A DNA stretch of 32,515 nucleotides from a virus, in the IMG/VR virus record IMGVR_UViG_3300023184_000352, positions 1 through 32,515 of that record; one strand, 5' to 3'. Below, in pieces: positions 1 to 7,933 of the stretch. The notes under the pieces are model-generated. The model was not told the origin of the DNA and did not search any database. It saw only the letters and a program-made list of their open reading frames with translations. The position numbers and the translations under genes are program-made. Each line of letters starts with the position of its first letter. Within the stretch, counting starts at the first letter, position 1.

Positions 1-598
1 CAACGCCACTTATACTTTTAATTATAGTATTATTTGAATCTACATTAATATTTTGAATACTATTCACTTGTAAGCCAGATAATGAATTATCACTAGTTAT
101 AGTAGATGGAAGATTAATATTTGTTAAATTAGAGGTGAAAAAAGCACTTGGACCAATTGAGGTTGTATTATTTTGAATAGTATAATCTCCAGTTATGCCA
201 GGAGAAAATATTTTTAATATTGTCGGAGGTTTTGAAAAAACAACCCCACTTACGCTTAGTAAATTATTATTAAAGGGACTTATATTAATACCAGTTAAAT
301 TAGAGCAAGAAAAAAAAGCATTTGATGCTATTCCAGTTGTCGCTGCTGGAATATCAATATTAAATAAACCTGTACATGAATCAAATGCACCGTCACCAAT
401 ATATACTATAGACCCTGGCAAAGTGATACTTTTTAAAGATTGACATTCAAAAAATGCTTCTTCTCCAATTTGTGTCACAGGAAGAAGTCCATTTGTTCCA
501 TTCCAAGTCGAGGGTACAACTACATTTTCATCTCCACATGCGTTAACTAAAGTATAACCTGCCCCATTATATACGAAATTGCTATTATTGAATGGCAT
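1..598 (-). CDS. BspA-type leucine-rich-repeat protein, C-terminus cut by window edge
   Basis: An open frame runs from an ATG at 598 off the left edge, giving 199 visible residues and no stop. Residues about 43-165 contain repeats of the LRR_5/BspA pattern, IG..AF..C..L..I.LP, for example IGEEAFFECQSLKSITLP at 44-61, then IGDGAFDSCTGL, IASNAFFSCSNL and IGPSAFFTSNL. BspA-type repeats form a curved solenoid used for surface binding in bacteria and protists. The start follows the stop of the lipoprotein gene at 599 with no spacing, so it is probably the last or a late gene of the lysis-type operon. No signal peptide is visible. Inference: a virion or host-surface binding protein. The family call is firm; the role is open. 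Confidence 0.8.
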   Translation of the reverse strand, partial: MPFNNSNFVYNGAGYTLVNACGDENVVVPSTWNGTNGLLPVTQIGEEAFFECQSLKSITLPGSIVYIGDGAFDSCTGLFNIDIPAATTGIASNAFFSCSNLTGINISPFNNNLLSVSGVVFSKPPTILKIFSPGITGDYTIQNNTTSIGPSAFFTSNLTNINLPSTITSDNSLSGLQVNSIQNINVDSNNTIIKSISGV

Positions 599-1015
599 TT
601 AATTATTTATTTTATCTATTGTTTTATCTATGATATTATCTGCTGGGACTTTTTCTTTGAGCCAAGAGTTTAAAACTCCAAAATAAACAAGATGTTCGCT
701 ATCAATCAAAAATAGTTCGTTACCAAAATTATCTTTATAGGCCTTAATACCAGAATCTTCAACTAGATCAATTGCTTTTTCTTTTTTAAATTTGATTCTA
801 TACATTGATATTAAATTGTTATAGCGCTCTCTAGCTTGACTTGTAATTAAAGCATCATCACCAACAAAAGAAATTAATCCACCATTATCTTTGTCATATT
901 GTTTTGGGGTAGTTGCGTCGTAAGATGATTTTTCATCTTGTATTTTATTTGGCGTTACAGTCGCACAACCAACAAAAAAAAGATTAAGAACTAATACGCT
1001 TGCGAATTTCTTCAA
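599..1015 (-). CDS. Small lipoprotein, outer-membrane spanin candidate
   Basis: 138 residues. The N-terminus is a lipoprotein signal: two lysines, a hydrophobic stretch and a lipobox-like FVGC with Cys17 as the lipidation site. The mature part is hydrophilic with no recognised domain. The gene overlaps the preceding 66-codon gene by 32 bp in another frame. Overlapping genes in which the second encodes a lipoprotein are typical of Rz/Rz1 spanin pairs, where an inner-membrane coiled-coil protein meets an outer-membrane lipoprotein to fuse the membranes at lysis. This one is longer than a classical Rz1 and not proline-rich, so the spanin role is inference from layout. It could be another outer-membrane lipoprotein. 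Confidence 0.55.
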   Translation of the reverse strand: MKKFASVLVLNLFFVGCATVTPNKIQDEKSSYDATTPKQYDKDNGGLISFVGDDALITSQARERYNNLISMYRIKFKKEKAIDLVEDSGIKAYKDNFGNELFLIDSEHLVYFGVLNSWLKEKVPADNIIDKTIDKINN

Positions 1016-1184
1016 GATTTTTCTCCTGTACTTCTTTTTCTATATCACTTTGATGGTTGACTTCTTTTTGAGCTTCTTGACGCTCTTTCATTTCTTTTGT
1101 ATTCTTTGCGCCGAATACATTATTGATTGCTGAGAATATTCCAGATACTGCTGAAAGTAAAGCTTGGAGTATTCCAGTTGGCAT
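984..1184 (-). CDS. Small coiled-coil protein, possible inner-membrane spanin
   Basis: 66 residues. Residues 5-25 are moderately hydrophobic or amphipathic (ILQALLSAVSGIFSAINNVF). Residues 30-66 are highly charged with heptad-like spacing of Glu, Lys and Leu/Ile, suggesting a coiled coil. It lies between two lipoprotein genes and its 3' end overlaps the start of the downstream lipoprotein gene by 32 bp. This matches an i-spanin (Rz-like) followed by an overlapping o-spanin, but the hydrophobic segment is weak for a transmembrane helix. It starts 2 bp after the upstream stop, so translational coupling is likely. Confidence 0.5.
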   Translation of the reverse strand: MPTGILQALLSAVSGIFSAINNVFGAKNTKEMKERQEAQKEVNHQSDIEKEVQEKNLEEIRKRISS

Positions 1185-1186
1185 GA

Positions 1187-1636
1187 TTACTCTACGTAAC
1201 TTGCTGTCGCGTCTTTACATCCAGATGCAATAGCGTTAAGTACCTTAATTGCTAGAGCAGTATTTCCATCTAATCTTGCAAATTGTTGAGCATAAATATC
1301 TTTAATAACACTAACATAATTTACCCAATGAGTTTTTTCTGTTGGAAGATAATCATTTAAAGCTTTTTGAAGTTGATCTGGAGTTGGAGCATTTCCACTA
1401 GTTAATCCTTCTACAATAGCTGCTACATGATTAATCATTTTAGCTTTTTCAATCCTATCATTACCAGAAACGGCTTGATCAAGAACTACTGTACAAGCTA
1501 ATACTACTGCTGGTTTAACGTAAGGAAGAGCATTCGAAACACTTGTTTCAACATCGACTTTTCCAGTTTGTGTTGTAGCGCAAGCACCAAGAAATATGCT
1601 CAAAAGAGCAACTGCGGCTAATTGTAATTTATTCAT
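1187..1636 (-). CDS. Lipoprotein of the lysis-type cassette
   Basis: 149 residues with a clear lipoprotein signal ending in LGAC, Cys19 being the predicted lipidated residue. The mature part looks helical and has two further cysteines but no domain I recognise. Its ATG overlaps the stop of the upstream holin candidate by 4 bp (ATGA), so it is translationally coupled. A lipoprotein directly after a two-helix membrane protein suggests a lysis role, possibly as a second spanin component, but there is no sequence proof. With the gene at 599-1015, this small operon carries two lipoproteins. Confidence 0.6.
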   Translation of the reverse strand: MNKLQLAAVALLSIFLGACATTQTGKVDVETSVSNALPYVKPAVVLACTVVLDQAVSGNDRIEKAKMINHVAAIVEGLTSGNAPTPDQLQKALNDYLPTEKTHWVNYVSVIKDIYAQQFARLDGNTALAIKVLNAIASGCKDATASYVE

Positions 1637-1914
1637 ATATTTTCTCCAGTTCTTTTTTCTGCTTCGATTGTTTGAGCTACTGTTCCACCAGTAACTGCTG
1701 AGTCTTTTACTGTTAATGCGAAAATTATACCAGACACAACAGCAACCAATTTTGAAATTCCTATGATATAAACTTCTGCTACGTCTGGAAGAAAATAAAC
1801 CAATGAAGGATCAGAGTGAATTGCTATTGCAGTAGTAATTGCTATTACTGTGGTGACTCCAGAAGTGGAAGATCTCCAATTTGCGCCAAAGATTTTAGAT
1901 AGCATAGCTTTCAT
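1633..1914 (-). CDS. Two-helix membrane protein, holin candidate
   Basis: 93 residues. Hydrophobic segments lie near residues 20-36 (VTTVIAITTAIAIHS) and 50-69 (IIGISKLVAVVSGIIFALTV). The N-terminus is basic and the C-terminus charged. Size and topology suit a small phage holin, which forms the inner-membrane lesion that starts lysis. It is the first gene of a unit that continues with lipoproteins and a coiled-coil protein. GTGTAA lies 6 nt before its ATG with no Shine-Dalgarno sequence, suggesting late expression. No endolysin is recognisable in this window, so the lysis assignment rests on topology and context. Confidence 0.55.
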   Translation of the reverse strand: MKAMLSKIFGANWRSSTSGVTTVIAITTAIAIHSDPSLVYFLPDVAEVYIIGISKLVAVVSGIIFALTVKDSAVTGGTVAQTIEAEKRTGENI

Positions 1915-1920
1915 AAGATA

Positions 1921-1926
1921 TTACAC
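1921..1926 (-). promoter_or_regulatory. GTGTAA late-promoter-like element
   Basis: Minus-strand GTGTAATATCTT followed by the ATG at 1914, spacing 6 nt, with no Shine-Dalgarno sequence between. It sits 7 bp after the stop of the upstream gene and inside a weak inverted repeat with ATATT/AATAT arms. Confidence 0.6.
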
Positions 1927-1933
1927 TATAATA

Positions 1934-2248
1934 TTAAGCGAAATCTTTTATATATTTATTAATAAAGTTGGTAGCTACTTCTTTTACTGGTAATTTATCT
2001 ACTTTTAAAGAGTCGAATATATCCGACTCGATTTGAGTTTCTTCTTTTGTTTTATTTTCTTTGTTTACTCTATTAGAAAAAGCTTTTCCTTCAAGAGGAT
2101 TTTTCTTGTCATTATAAGCTTGCTCATCGAAATATCCAGCTAGTATGACTGTGATAGTTTTTGTTTTTGTATTAATGACCGTTTCTACTATTTCCCATAA
2201 TGAAGCTTCTACTCCAAAAGAAGTGCTTAATTTTTTATTAAATATCAT
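1934..2248 (-). CDS. Hypothetical protein, 104 residues
   Basis: I do not recognise this protein. The first half looks like beta strands (EIVETVINTKTKTITVILAGYF), the middle is charged and lysine/glutamate-rich, and the C-terminus looks helical. There is no signal peptide or membrane segment. It stands alone between the tail-spike gene and the holin candidate. Unlike its neighbours it lacks the GTGTAA element and is preceded by a near-consensus sigma70-type promoter, so it may be expressed earlier than the structural genes around it. Confidence 0.65.
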   Translation of the reverse strand: MIFNKKLSTSFGVEASLWEIVETVINTKTKTITVILAGYFDEQAYNDKKNPLEGKAFSNRVNKENKTKEETQIESDIFDSLKVDKLPVKEVATNFINKYIKDFA

Positions 2249-2254
2249 ATTTAT

Positions 2255-2283
2255 ATTATATAGAATAATGTATCAAATGTAAA
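2255..2283 (-). promoter_or_regulatory. sigma70-type promoter for the 104-residue protein gene
   Basis: Reading the minus strand, TTTACA (2283-2278), a 17-bp spacer and TATAAT (2260-2255) lie directly upstream of the ATG at 2248. Only 6 bp separate the -10 hexamer from the ATG, so transcription would begin at about the A of ATG. Five of six bases match the -35 consensus and all six the -10 consensus, at ideal spacing. Confidence 0.65.
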
Positions 2284-2289
2284 GTTTTT

Positions 2290-3399
2290 TTACTTATTTT
2301 TAAGAATATCTATCTCAACTTTTAGCTCTTGAACAGCTTTAACTAATACTGCAATTAATGATCTATCGTAAATACCCCATTGATCATTTAATCCTGGAGC
2401 AGCTTCTGGAACTTGCTCATTTACTTCTTGAGCGAAAAATCCTAATTGTCTTCCTTTTGATTCGTCTTTATTATTGTTTTCATCTTTCCAATAAAAATAT
2501 TTTGGTTTTAAATTTTGAATTTTATTTATTGCGTTTTCAATTTCTCCATCTGATATTTTCATTCTTGCATCTGAAGCTGCTGATAAAACTCCTGCAGTAG
2601 AGCTTACTGTACCAGTTCCTAAATTAGTGATAGTAACTATTCCAGCTTTATCGATTGTCATTTTTGTTGATGGAGCAGTTGCTGCTGCTGATGTTGTAAG
2701 AAATAGTAATTTTCCTGCTACACTTCCAGCAGCTGGAGCGCCATCTACAGAACCATTAACTGCTGCTGCTGGAACAAAATTAGTTCCATCGCTAAAATAG
2801 AATCTAATTCTAGAATCATCGCCGTTGACGGACACAGCTTGAGTTCCTAATGTAGCGGATCTTGAGCTTCGTAAATATATCGAAGAGCCTACTGTGGGAG
2901 CAGTTGGTTCACCATAATACGCATCTAAAAATAATCCTGCAATTGTATCGCTTGCTACTCCACCACTTCTAGCATATCTTATATGAGTTTTAACTAAAGG
3001 AGTAGTAATTCCAATCCCAACATTCCCACTCGAATCAATGCGGAGGCGTTCTGTTCCAGCCGTTTCAAAAGCAAAGCTACCGTCAGATTCTCTATTTTGA
3101 AAAATAAACCCACTGGAGGCGGCTAGCAATGCAAACTGAACGCCATCATTAGATGTATCGCCTGTATATGTATTCTTAAAGGCCAGTCTTGTTTGTGATG
3201 CACCACCATTCAAAACTAATCCAAGGCCGCTTGCAACGCTGGGGCTGTTAGTTCCCACACCAACATTCCCACTTGAATCGATAACAATAGTTTGTCCTGT
3301 AAATCTTTTAAGTTCGCCGCCTACTATAGCTAGAATAGAAGCTGTGCTTAAATCTAAACTATTTACCGTAAGAAAAGAATTTACATTTTTGCTAGGCAT
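2290..3399 (-). CDS. Tail spike/fibre protein with C-terminal S74 intramolecular chaperone
   Basis: 369 residues. The C-terminal domain from about 276 starts with SDARMK and continues with NLKPKYFYWKDE and GRQLGFFAQEVNEQVPEA. This is the Peptidase_S74 autochaperone of phage endosialidases and fibres, which drives trimer folding and then cuts itself off at the Ser-Asp at the domain start. The N-terminal part has short repeats (SSGNVGVGTNSPS, SSGNVGIGITTP) usual in S74 fibres; their DNA is similar near 3001-3060 and 3241-3300. It is a single-gene unit with GTGTAA 9 nt before the ATG. The receptor-binding specificity cannot be read from sequence. The domain call is firm. Confidence 0.88.
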   Translation of the reverse strand: MPSKNVNSFLTVNSLDLSTASILAIVGGELKRFTGQTIVIDSSGNVGVGTNSPSVASGLGLVLNGGASQTRLAFKNTYTGDTSNDGVQFALLAASSGFIFQNRESDGSFAFETAGTERLRIDSSGNVGIGITTPLVKTHIRYARSGGVASDTIAGLFLDAYYGEPTAPTVGSSIYLRSSRSATLGTQAVSVNGDDSRIRFYFSDGTNFVPAAAVNGSVDGAPAAGSVAGKLLFLTTSAAATAPSTKMTIDKAGIVTITNLGTGTVSSTAGVLSAASDARMKISDGEIENAINKIQNLKPKYFYWKDENNNKDESKGRQLGFFAQEVNEQVPEAAPGLNDQWGIYDRSLIAVLVKAVQELKVEIDILKNK

Positions 3400-3408
3400 A
3401 CTATTTAT

Positions 3409-3414
3409 TTACAC
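3409..3414 (-). promoter_or_regulatory. GTGTAA late-promoter-like element
   Basis: GTGTAAATAAATAGT precedes the ATG at 3399 with 9 nt of spacing. The element touches the TAA stop of the upstream tail gene (3417-3415) directly, so stop and promoter are fused. Confidence 0.6.
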
Positions 3415-3427
3415 TTAATAATTAAGT
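3413..3427 (-). terminator. Short inverted repeat at end of tail protein gene
   Basis: Perfect palindrome ACTTAAT-A-ATTAAGT covering the last codons and stop of the 3415-5178 gene and overlapping the next GTGTAA element. All but two pairs are A/T and no U-run follows, so terminator activity is doubtful. Confidence 0.25.
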
Positions 3428-5178
3428 ATAGTTTTCCCATTAGATAATAAATCATATTGAATTCCACCTTCTGTACCACTTAAAAGATAATTTATATTAG
3501 ATTCTAAGCCCAATAACCCCGTGGTTGATACGTATAAAGCGTTTCCACTAGCAAATATTCCTCTATTTCCAAAATCTGGATCAATATCAAAATTAAAACT
3601 TAAATTAGCAGTTTTATTAGTGCCTATAGAAGAATTGTAATTAATATTATTAAATCTTGCACCACTAAAAATAAATTTACTTGGGAAAACGCCATTTCTA
3701 CAATTATTAAAATCAACAACTATATTATAATCATCATCTCTATTCAATGTATCAAAAAATGAACCTTCAAAATTTTCTTCAGCAATAAAAGACATATTTA
3801 AATCACAATTTACTGGAAAATTAATATTTCTTCCTTGAGGGAATTTATAGTTTAATGATCTTAAATTTTGTCTATCAAATGATAAAGAGTAGTCTAAGCT
3901 TTGAATTGTATCGTTGTAGTATTGAATATTAGAAAGAGTTCCATAATTAGCATTTATTGATGAGCCTACGTCATAAAAGGCTGAATCAAAATAATACGTT
4001 GCGTTTGGGATTGGTACATTAACTGATCTAATAGAAACACCATCTTTAAAATAAGTAATAGTTTTTCCATCGTATTCTATTCTTAATTTCGTTGAATTTG
4101 TATAAGTTCCAAAATTGCCAATGAAATTTCCGTTTTCATAAATCATAAAACCCACATTGTCAAAAAACAAACCATAATCTAAACTATCGAAACTTGCATT
4201 TCCTGTTGGATCAGTATTTAATCCAAAAATACTTCTAGAAGTTATGTTGTTTGCCTCAGCATACATATTATTATTGTATCCTATACTAGAATAAGCTTGA
4301 GCGTCTCCCCAAGTAGCAGTTCCAGGCGGAATTTTAGTAAATACATTTCCAACCTTACTCATAGTTGTTGCGGTTATATTTTCAGGAATTAAATTAATAA
4401 TATTAGTTGAATCATGACTTGGATTTCTATAAAAAGTAACACTTGCGTCTCCTGGCAAAAGAATATTTTGTCCACTATATCCAGATGGATTAATACTTTT
4501 AGGAATTATTAATTTTGTATTTTCTATATTTTGATTTCCAGATTGAACATTTAATGTTGTATAATTTACTCCACTACCACTTATATAGAAATTTATATTG
4601 TCAGCAATATAAGCTTGCTCAACACTTGGAACTTCTCCTACATTAACAGAAAATGAATATTTTGTTAAATAAGAATTTTGAAAATACAACAAAGAATAAT
4701 TAGGAGAATTTGGATCTATAACATCATTAACTCCATTTGGATTTATAAAATAATCTGTTAATGGATAATTACCTAAAAGATCATTATCGTTATTATTTAT
4801 AACAAGATAAAAATCTTTTTTATCAACAATTGAATTGTCTTGGCATAAACCAGAAAACATTGGAGCTTGAATTGAAGATAGAAAATTTGCTGTATTAAAA
4901 TTTAATCTATTTTCGTTAGTAAAACCATCTGGGGTATAGCTAAAAGTAAAATTAACAGTTGGTTGAGAAGCTAGTCCTCTAAAAATATTTTTCTTGCTAG
5001 CAAAACCTTCTAGATTAATTCTATTATTATCTATACCATAATTAAAATTTTGAACTTTTTCTATTCTTTTTAATATTTGATAGCCGCTTAAATAATAGTC
5101 TGTGGTTGGATTTTGTTCGCCACTATATGGACCAACAAATAAACCTTGTACATTATAGATTATTCTATTTCTAGCCAT
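3415..5178 (-). CDS. Structural (tail-tube-like?) protein with an inserted lectin-like domain
   Basis: 587 residues, no signal peptide. The outer parts (about 1-250 and 430-587) have alternating beta patterns such as YSFSVNVGEVPSVEQAYIA and YKFPQGRNINFPVNCDLN. They remind me of tail-tube or baseplate beta sandwiches, but this is fold impression only. The middle (about 290-420) reads like a concanavalin/LamG/SPRY sandwich: LRIEYDGKTITYFKDGVSI followed by YYFDSAFYD, suggesting glycan binding. It is a single-gene unit. GTGTAA lies 22 nt upstream and an AAGG-containing Shine-Dalgarno-like stretch sits between, unlike most GTGTAA genes here. Its place among fibre and spike genes supports a tail role. 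Confidence 0.5.
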   Translation of the reverse strand: MARNRIIYNVQGLFVGPYSGEQNPTTDYYLSGYQILKRIEKVQNFNYGIDNNRINLEGFASKKNIFRGLASQPTVNFTFSYTPDGFTNENRLNFNTANFLSSIQAPMFSGLCQDNSIVDKKDFYLVINNNDNDLLGNYPLTDYFINPNGVNDVIDPNSPNYSLLYFQNSYLTKYSFSVNVGEVPSVEQAYIADNINFYISGSGVNYTTLNVQSGNQNIENTKLIIPKSINPSGYSGQNILLPGDASVTFYRNPSHDSTNIINLIPENITATTMSKVGNVFTKIPPGTATWGDAQAYSSIGYNNNMYAEANNITSRSIFGLNTDPTGNASFDSLDYGLFFDNVGFMIYENGNFIGNFGTYTNSTKLRIEYDGKTITYFKDGVSIRSVNVPIPNATYYFDSAFYDVGSSINANYGTLSNIQYYNDTIQSLDYSLSFDRQNLRSLNYKFPQGRNINFPVNCDLNMSFIAEENFEGSFFDTLNRDDDYNIVVDFNNCRNGVFPSKFIFSGARFNNINYNSSIGTNKTANLSFNFDIDPDFGNRGIFASGNALYVSTTGLLGLESNINYLLSGTEGGIQYDLLSNGKTILNY

Positions 5179-5184
5179 TTACCT

Positions 5185-5203
5185 TAATCCTTATATAGGA
5201 TTA
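5185..5203 (-). terminator. Inverted repeat between fibre and tail genes
   Basis: TAATCCT-TATAT-AGGATTA, 7-bp perfect arms and a 5-nt loop, lies just downstream of the stop of the fibre gene at 5212. It overlaps three bases of the GTGTAA element. It may weaken read-through or shape the leader of the next gene. Confidence 0.35.
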
Positions 5204-5206
5204 CAC
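5201..5206 (-). promoter_or_regulatory. GTGTAA late-promoter-like element, long spacing
   Basis: GTGTAATCCTATATAAGG begins 27 bases before the ATG at 5178 (22-nt gap). Here a leader of about 14 nt with AAGG motifs would be made, so this is one of three exceptions to the 6-11-nt spacing. Confidence 0.55.
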
Positions 5207-5211
5207 TATAT

Positions 5212-6642
5212 TTACCATTCAGAAAGAGCAGTTCTTACCCATTTATTAGGTCTTTTACAAAAATAAAAATAATCATCAGAAATAGCAAAAGAGCCACTTA
5301 CTCCAGCAGAATTTGAAGAAGTTGGAATTGTTGTGGTTTGAGTACTACTAGTAACAGTAATTGTTGCTTGAGCACCAGCTGTATTAACAGAAATTCCAGC
5401 TCCCGCAAAATTTAATGATGATGCATTACCTTGTGAAGATCCATTATTAAATATTGCTATTGGTGAAGGAATTCCTTCTCCACTGAGGAGGACTCCAGTT
5501 CCATTAACTTGTACTCTAGAAAAGAAGTTTTTGACTCCAGATACATTTTGATTTCCAGTTGTTCTTACTGTTGTATTAAGATCGCCACTTAATAATACTT
5601 CAACACCATTAACTGTTGGCGTGTAAAGGAAATTTTTAACTGCAGAAATAGTTTGATAGTTAACTAAATCAACAGCTTGACCCAACAGAAGGAAAGGTAT
5701 ACCACCAACATATTGTGGTACTGCTCCGAAAGTCTTTAGTCCAGAAATAGTTTGATTTCCAGTTGTTCTTACTGTTGTACTAATATCGACTTGAACAACT
5801 TCGCCACTTAAAAGAACTCCAGTACCATTTACGGTTGGGCGATTAGTGAATTGTCCACTAGATTTTGTAACATAATTACCTGTAAGTGTTCCACTTAAGG
5901 AGTTAATGCTATTAACTAAAGTTGATCCCGTGCTTGCAAGATTTATTGTTGTTGCATAAAGAGATAGGTTTCCAGTAATTAATGGATTACCACTAACAAT
6001 TGGAGGAACATTAAAAGTTTTAATACCACTTATTGTTTGATTACCATTTAAATTTACTGTATCAACATTTAGTCGTTGTGTGCCTAAATAAATATCATTA
6101 AAAAATCCTGTATTATCTACTCGTAAATTTCCGCCAGATACATGAATTTTTTCTTGCGGATCAAATGTACCAAAACCTATTTTTTGTCCATTTTGCAAAG
6201 CAAAAATTCCGCTTTGTTCTATGTGATTAAATCTTTCATCAATTGTATAACTTGTTAATACCGCTTGACTATAAAAACCAGGAGGATTTGGAACTGGAAA
6301 AGGTATTGTTACTCCAGTTTTATTTATTTGAATAGTATTATCACCTTGAATTCTTCCATTTATGGTTGATCCTGTTAATATATACCATTTTTGAGTATTT
6401 ATATGACGATTTAAATCAGCGTCACTTGAAAATCTAAAATTAAATTTAAATCCAGTAGCATAAACTCCACCAGGACCAAATGGAACTCCAGATTGTGCTC
6501 CGTTAGATAGTAGATATGTTTGCACTGGACTAGATGGTACGAATGCATTATTTGTATATCCAGAAGGTAAATATGCTGATCCACTTAGAGTTGTAGATCC
6601 AAGTATTGTTAAATTTCCTGTTATTAATGAGATATCTGCCAT
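5212..6642 (-). CDS. Tail fibre protein with GNQTISG-type repeats (paralogue block B, distal half)
   Basis: 476 residues. The N-terminal third is unique; residues from about 200 carry repeats of the form TTGNQTISGLKTF..P.VNG..VLLSGE, a rod repeat seen in aquatic phage fibres. The last 40 residues (NSAGVSGSFAISDDYFYFC then KWVRTALSEW) match the C-terminus of the 937-residue fibre at 8241-11054 and, more loosely, both small proteins at 7934 and 11061. It starts 4 bp after the previous stop and has AGGA about 7 nt before the ATG, so it is co-transcribed with the gene at 6647-7930. Together these two equal the single long fibre of block A. Confidence 0.75.
   Translation of the reverse strand: MADISLITGNLTILGSTTLSGSAYLPSGYTNNAFVPSSPVQTYLLSNGAQSGVPFGPGGVYATGFKFNFRFSSDADLNRHINTQKWYILTGSTINGRIQGDNTIQINKTGVTIPFPVPNPPGFYSQAVLTSYTIDERFNHIEQSGIFALQNGQKIGFGTFDPQEKIHVSGGNLRVDNTGFFNDIYLGTQRLNVDTVNLNGNQTISGIKTFNVPPIVSGNPLITGNLSLYATTINLASTGSTLVNSINSLSGTLTGNYVTKSSGQFTNRPTVNGTGVLLSGEVVQVDISTTVRTTGNQTISGLKTFGAVPQYVGGIPFLLLGQAVDLVNYQTISAVKNFLYTPTVNGVEVLLSGDLNTTVRTTGNQNVSGVKNFFSRVQVNGTGVLLSGEGIPSPIAIFNNGSSQGNASSLNFAGAGISVNTAGAQATITVTSSTQTTTIPTSSNSAGVSGSFAISDDYFYFCKRPNKWVRTALSEW
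5741..5810. repeat. 70-bp sequence identical to 9685-9754
   Basis: By eye, 70 consecutive bases here are identical to 9685-9754 in the other fibre gene. They encode the VVQVDISTTVRTTGNQTISG part of the rod repeat. Identity at DNA level, while flanks differ, suggests recent duplication or gene conversion between the two fibre blocks. Confidence 0.85.
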
Positions 6643-6646
6643 AAAA

Positions 6647-7930
6647 TTATCCTGCTGTTACTGTTGGAGAATAAACAGTTCCAAGTGCTGATATTAGCAA
6701 TTGTCTTCCATTTAAATAAAATCCTCCACTTACATAAACTCCACTAGCAAAATCTAAAGTTAAAGTATTTGGTCCAGATGAAAATTTATTACGATTTTGA
6801 GAATCGGCTAGAATCATTGCTCCTTCATGATCGATTATTGAAGCGTATGAACCTAATATAATTGCATTACTACTATTAGAAGTAATTGAGTTATAAGATC
6901 CCCCAGCTATAAAACTATCTGCTCCAGAAGTTGTATTGAACCTTCCATTGATTATAGATGCGTTTTGACATATATATCCTAATGGCATAGCAGTATTATA
7001 AGATCCTCCAGCTATAAATGCACCATTTGATCCAGTGTTATAAGTTCCACCTAATATAACGTTTGAACCACCAACTGTTGCATTGTTCGATCCGTAAATT
7101 AAATTTAATTGACTATTTGAACCAAATGCACCAAGGCAATTATCTGTTTTATTACAAATTCCACCCAAAACAACAGAATAATCTGTAGAAATTTTATTCT
7201 GATATCCACCTAATATTTGAGAATAAGAACCATCTCCAGTAATTTTATTATTTTGCCCACCTAAAATAGTAGATGCATTAATTGGTCCATTATTCTCCGT
7301 ATTAGTTGTGTCAACAATTGAATTTGCCCATCCACCTACGATAGTATTATAAAAAGCTTCGTTATTAGTTGATCCACATATGTTATTAGATCTTCCACCA
7401 ACAATTAATGACCATCCATTTTTATTTCTTAAGATATTGCCATATCCACCACCAATAAAATTAAAATCTTGATTAAGTCCGCCATTTTCACCGCTTATCA
7501 TATTATTCATTCCACCTGCCACAGTTGAACTACTTGATTTTATTATTTGATTAAGATATCCACCAGCTATTACCGCTGTACAACTTGATACAAGTATTCC
7601 ATTTCTCTGTCCACCGCCAATACTAGAGTTGTCTGTGTTTCCACTTACAATATTAAAACTTCCACCAGCTATAGTACCTGCATATGCAGAAACTTTATTA
7701 AAATAACCTTGAACAATACTAGAATAACCTCCCTGCGCAAAGTGTCCATAACCACCTAAAATTGATCCACCTGGTGCGCTCCAACCAAAAGCTGGGCCAA
7801 CAGTTGAAGCAGATCCAAAATTTACACTTCCAGAATTTCCAATTAAAAAATTAGCTGTTGTAGCTGGAACTTCTGCTTTCGTTCCATTCGAATTTTTTTG
7901 TATAAGATATAATGTATCTAAATCTGCCAT
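6647..7930 (-). CDS. Tail fibre protein with YadA-head-like GGxxNxI repeats (block B, proximal half)
   Basis: 427 residues made mostly of short repeats such as IIGGG..N.I.G, STVAGGMNNMISG and IVGGWANSI. They resemble the left-handed beta-roll repeats of YadA/Hep-Hag heads, expected to trimerise. The N-terminus (SGSVNFGSAST) and C-terminal GAMILADSQNRNKFSSG, then TLTLDF..GVY, are shared with the first about 420 residues of the 937-residue fibre in block A. There this module runs on into the rod repeats; here a stop follows and the rod repeats are in the next gene. GGAG lies upstream of the ATG; the previous stop is 3 bp away. Confidence 0.75.
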   Translation of the reverse strand: MADLDTLYLIQKNSNGTKAEVPATTANFLIGNSGSVNFGSASTVGPAFGWSAPGGSILGGYGHFAQGGYSSIVQGYFNKVSAYAGTIAGGSFNIVSGNTDNSSIGGGQRNGILVSSCTAVIAGGYLNQIIKSSSSTVAGGMNNMISGENGGLNQDFNFIGGGYGNILRNKNGWSLIVGGRSNNICGSTNNEAFYNTIVGGWANSIVDTTNTENNGPINASTILGGQNNKITGDGSYSQILGGYQNKISTDYSVVLGGICNKTDNCLGAFGSNSQLNLIYGSNNATVGGSNVILGGTYNTGSNGAFIAGGSYNTAMPLGYICQNASIINGRFNTTSGADSFIAGGSYNSITSNSSNAIILGSYASIIDHEGAMILADSQNRNKFSSGPNTLTLDFASGVYVSGGFYLNGRQLLISALGTVYSPTVTAG

Positions 7931-7933
7931 AAA

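Noticed and set aside
195-443. Plus-strand open frame of 82 codons at the left end
   Set aside because: It is antisense to the leucine-rich-repeat protein that runs off the window edge, which has recognisable repeats.
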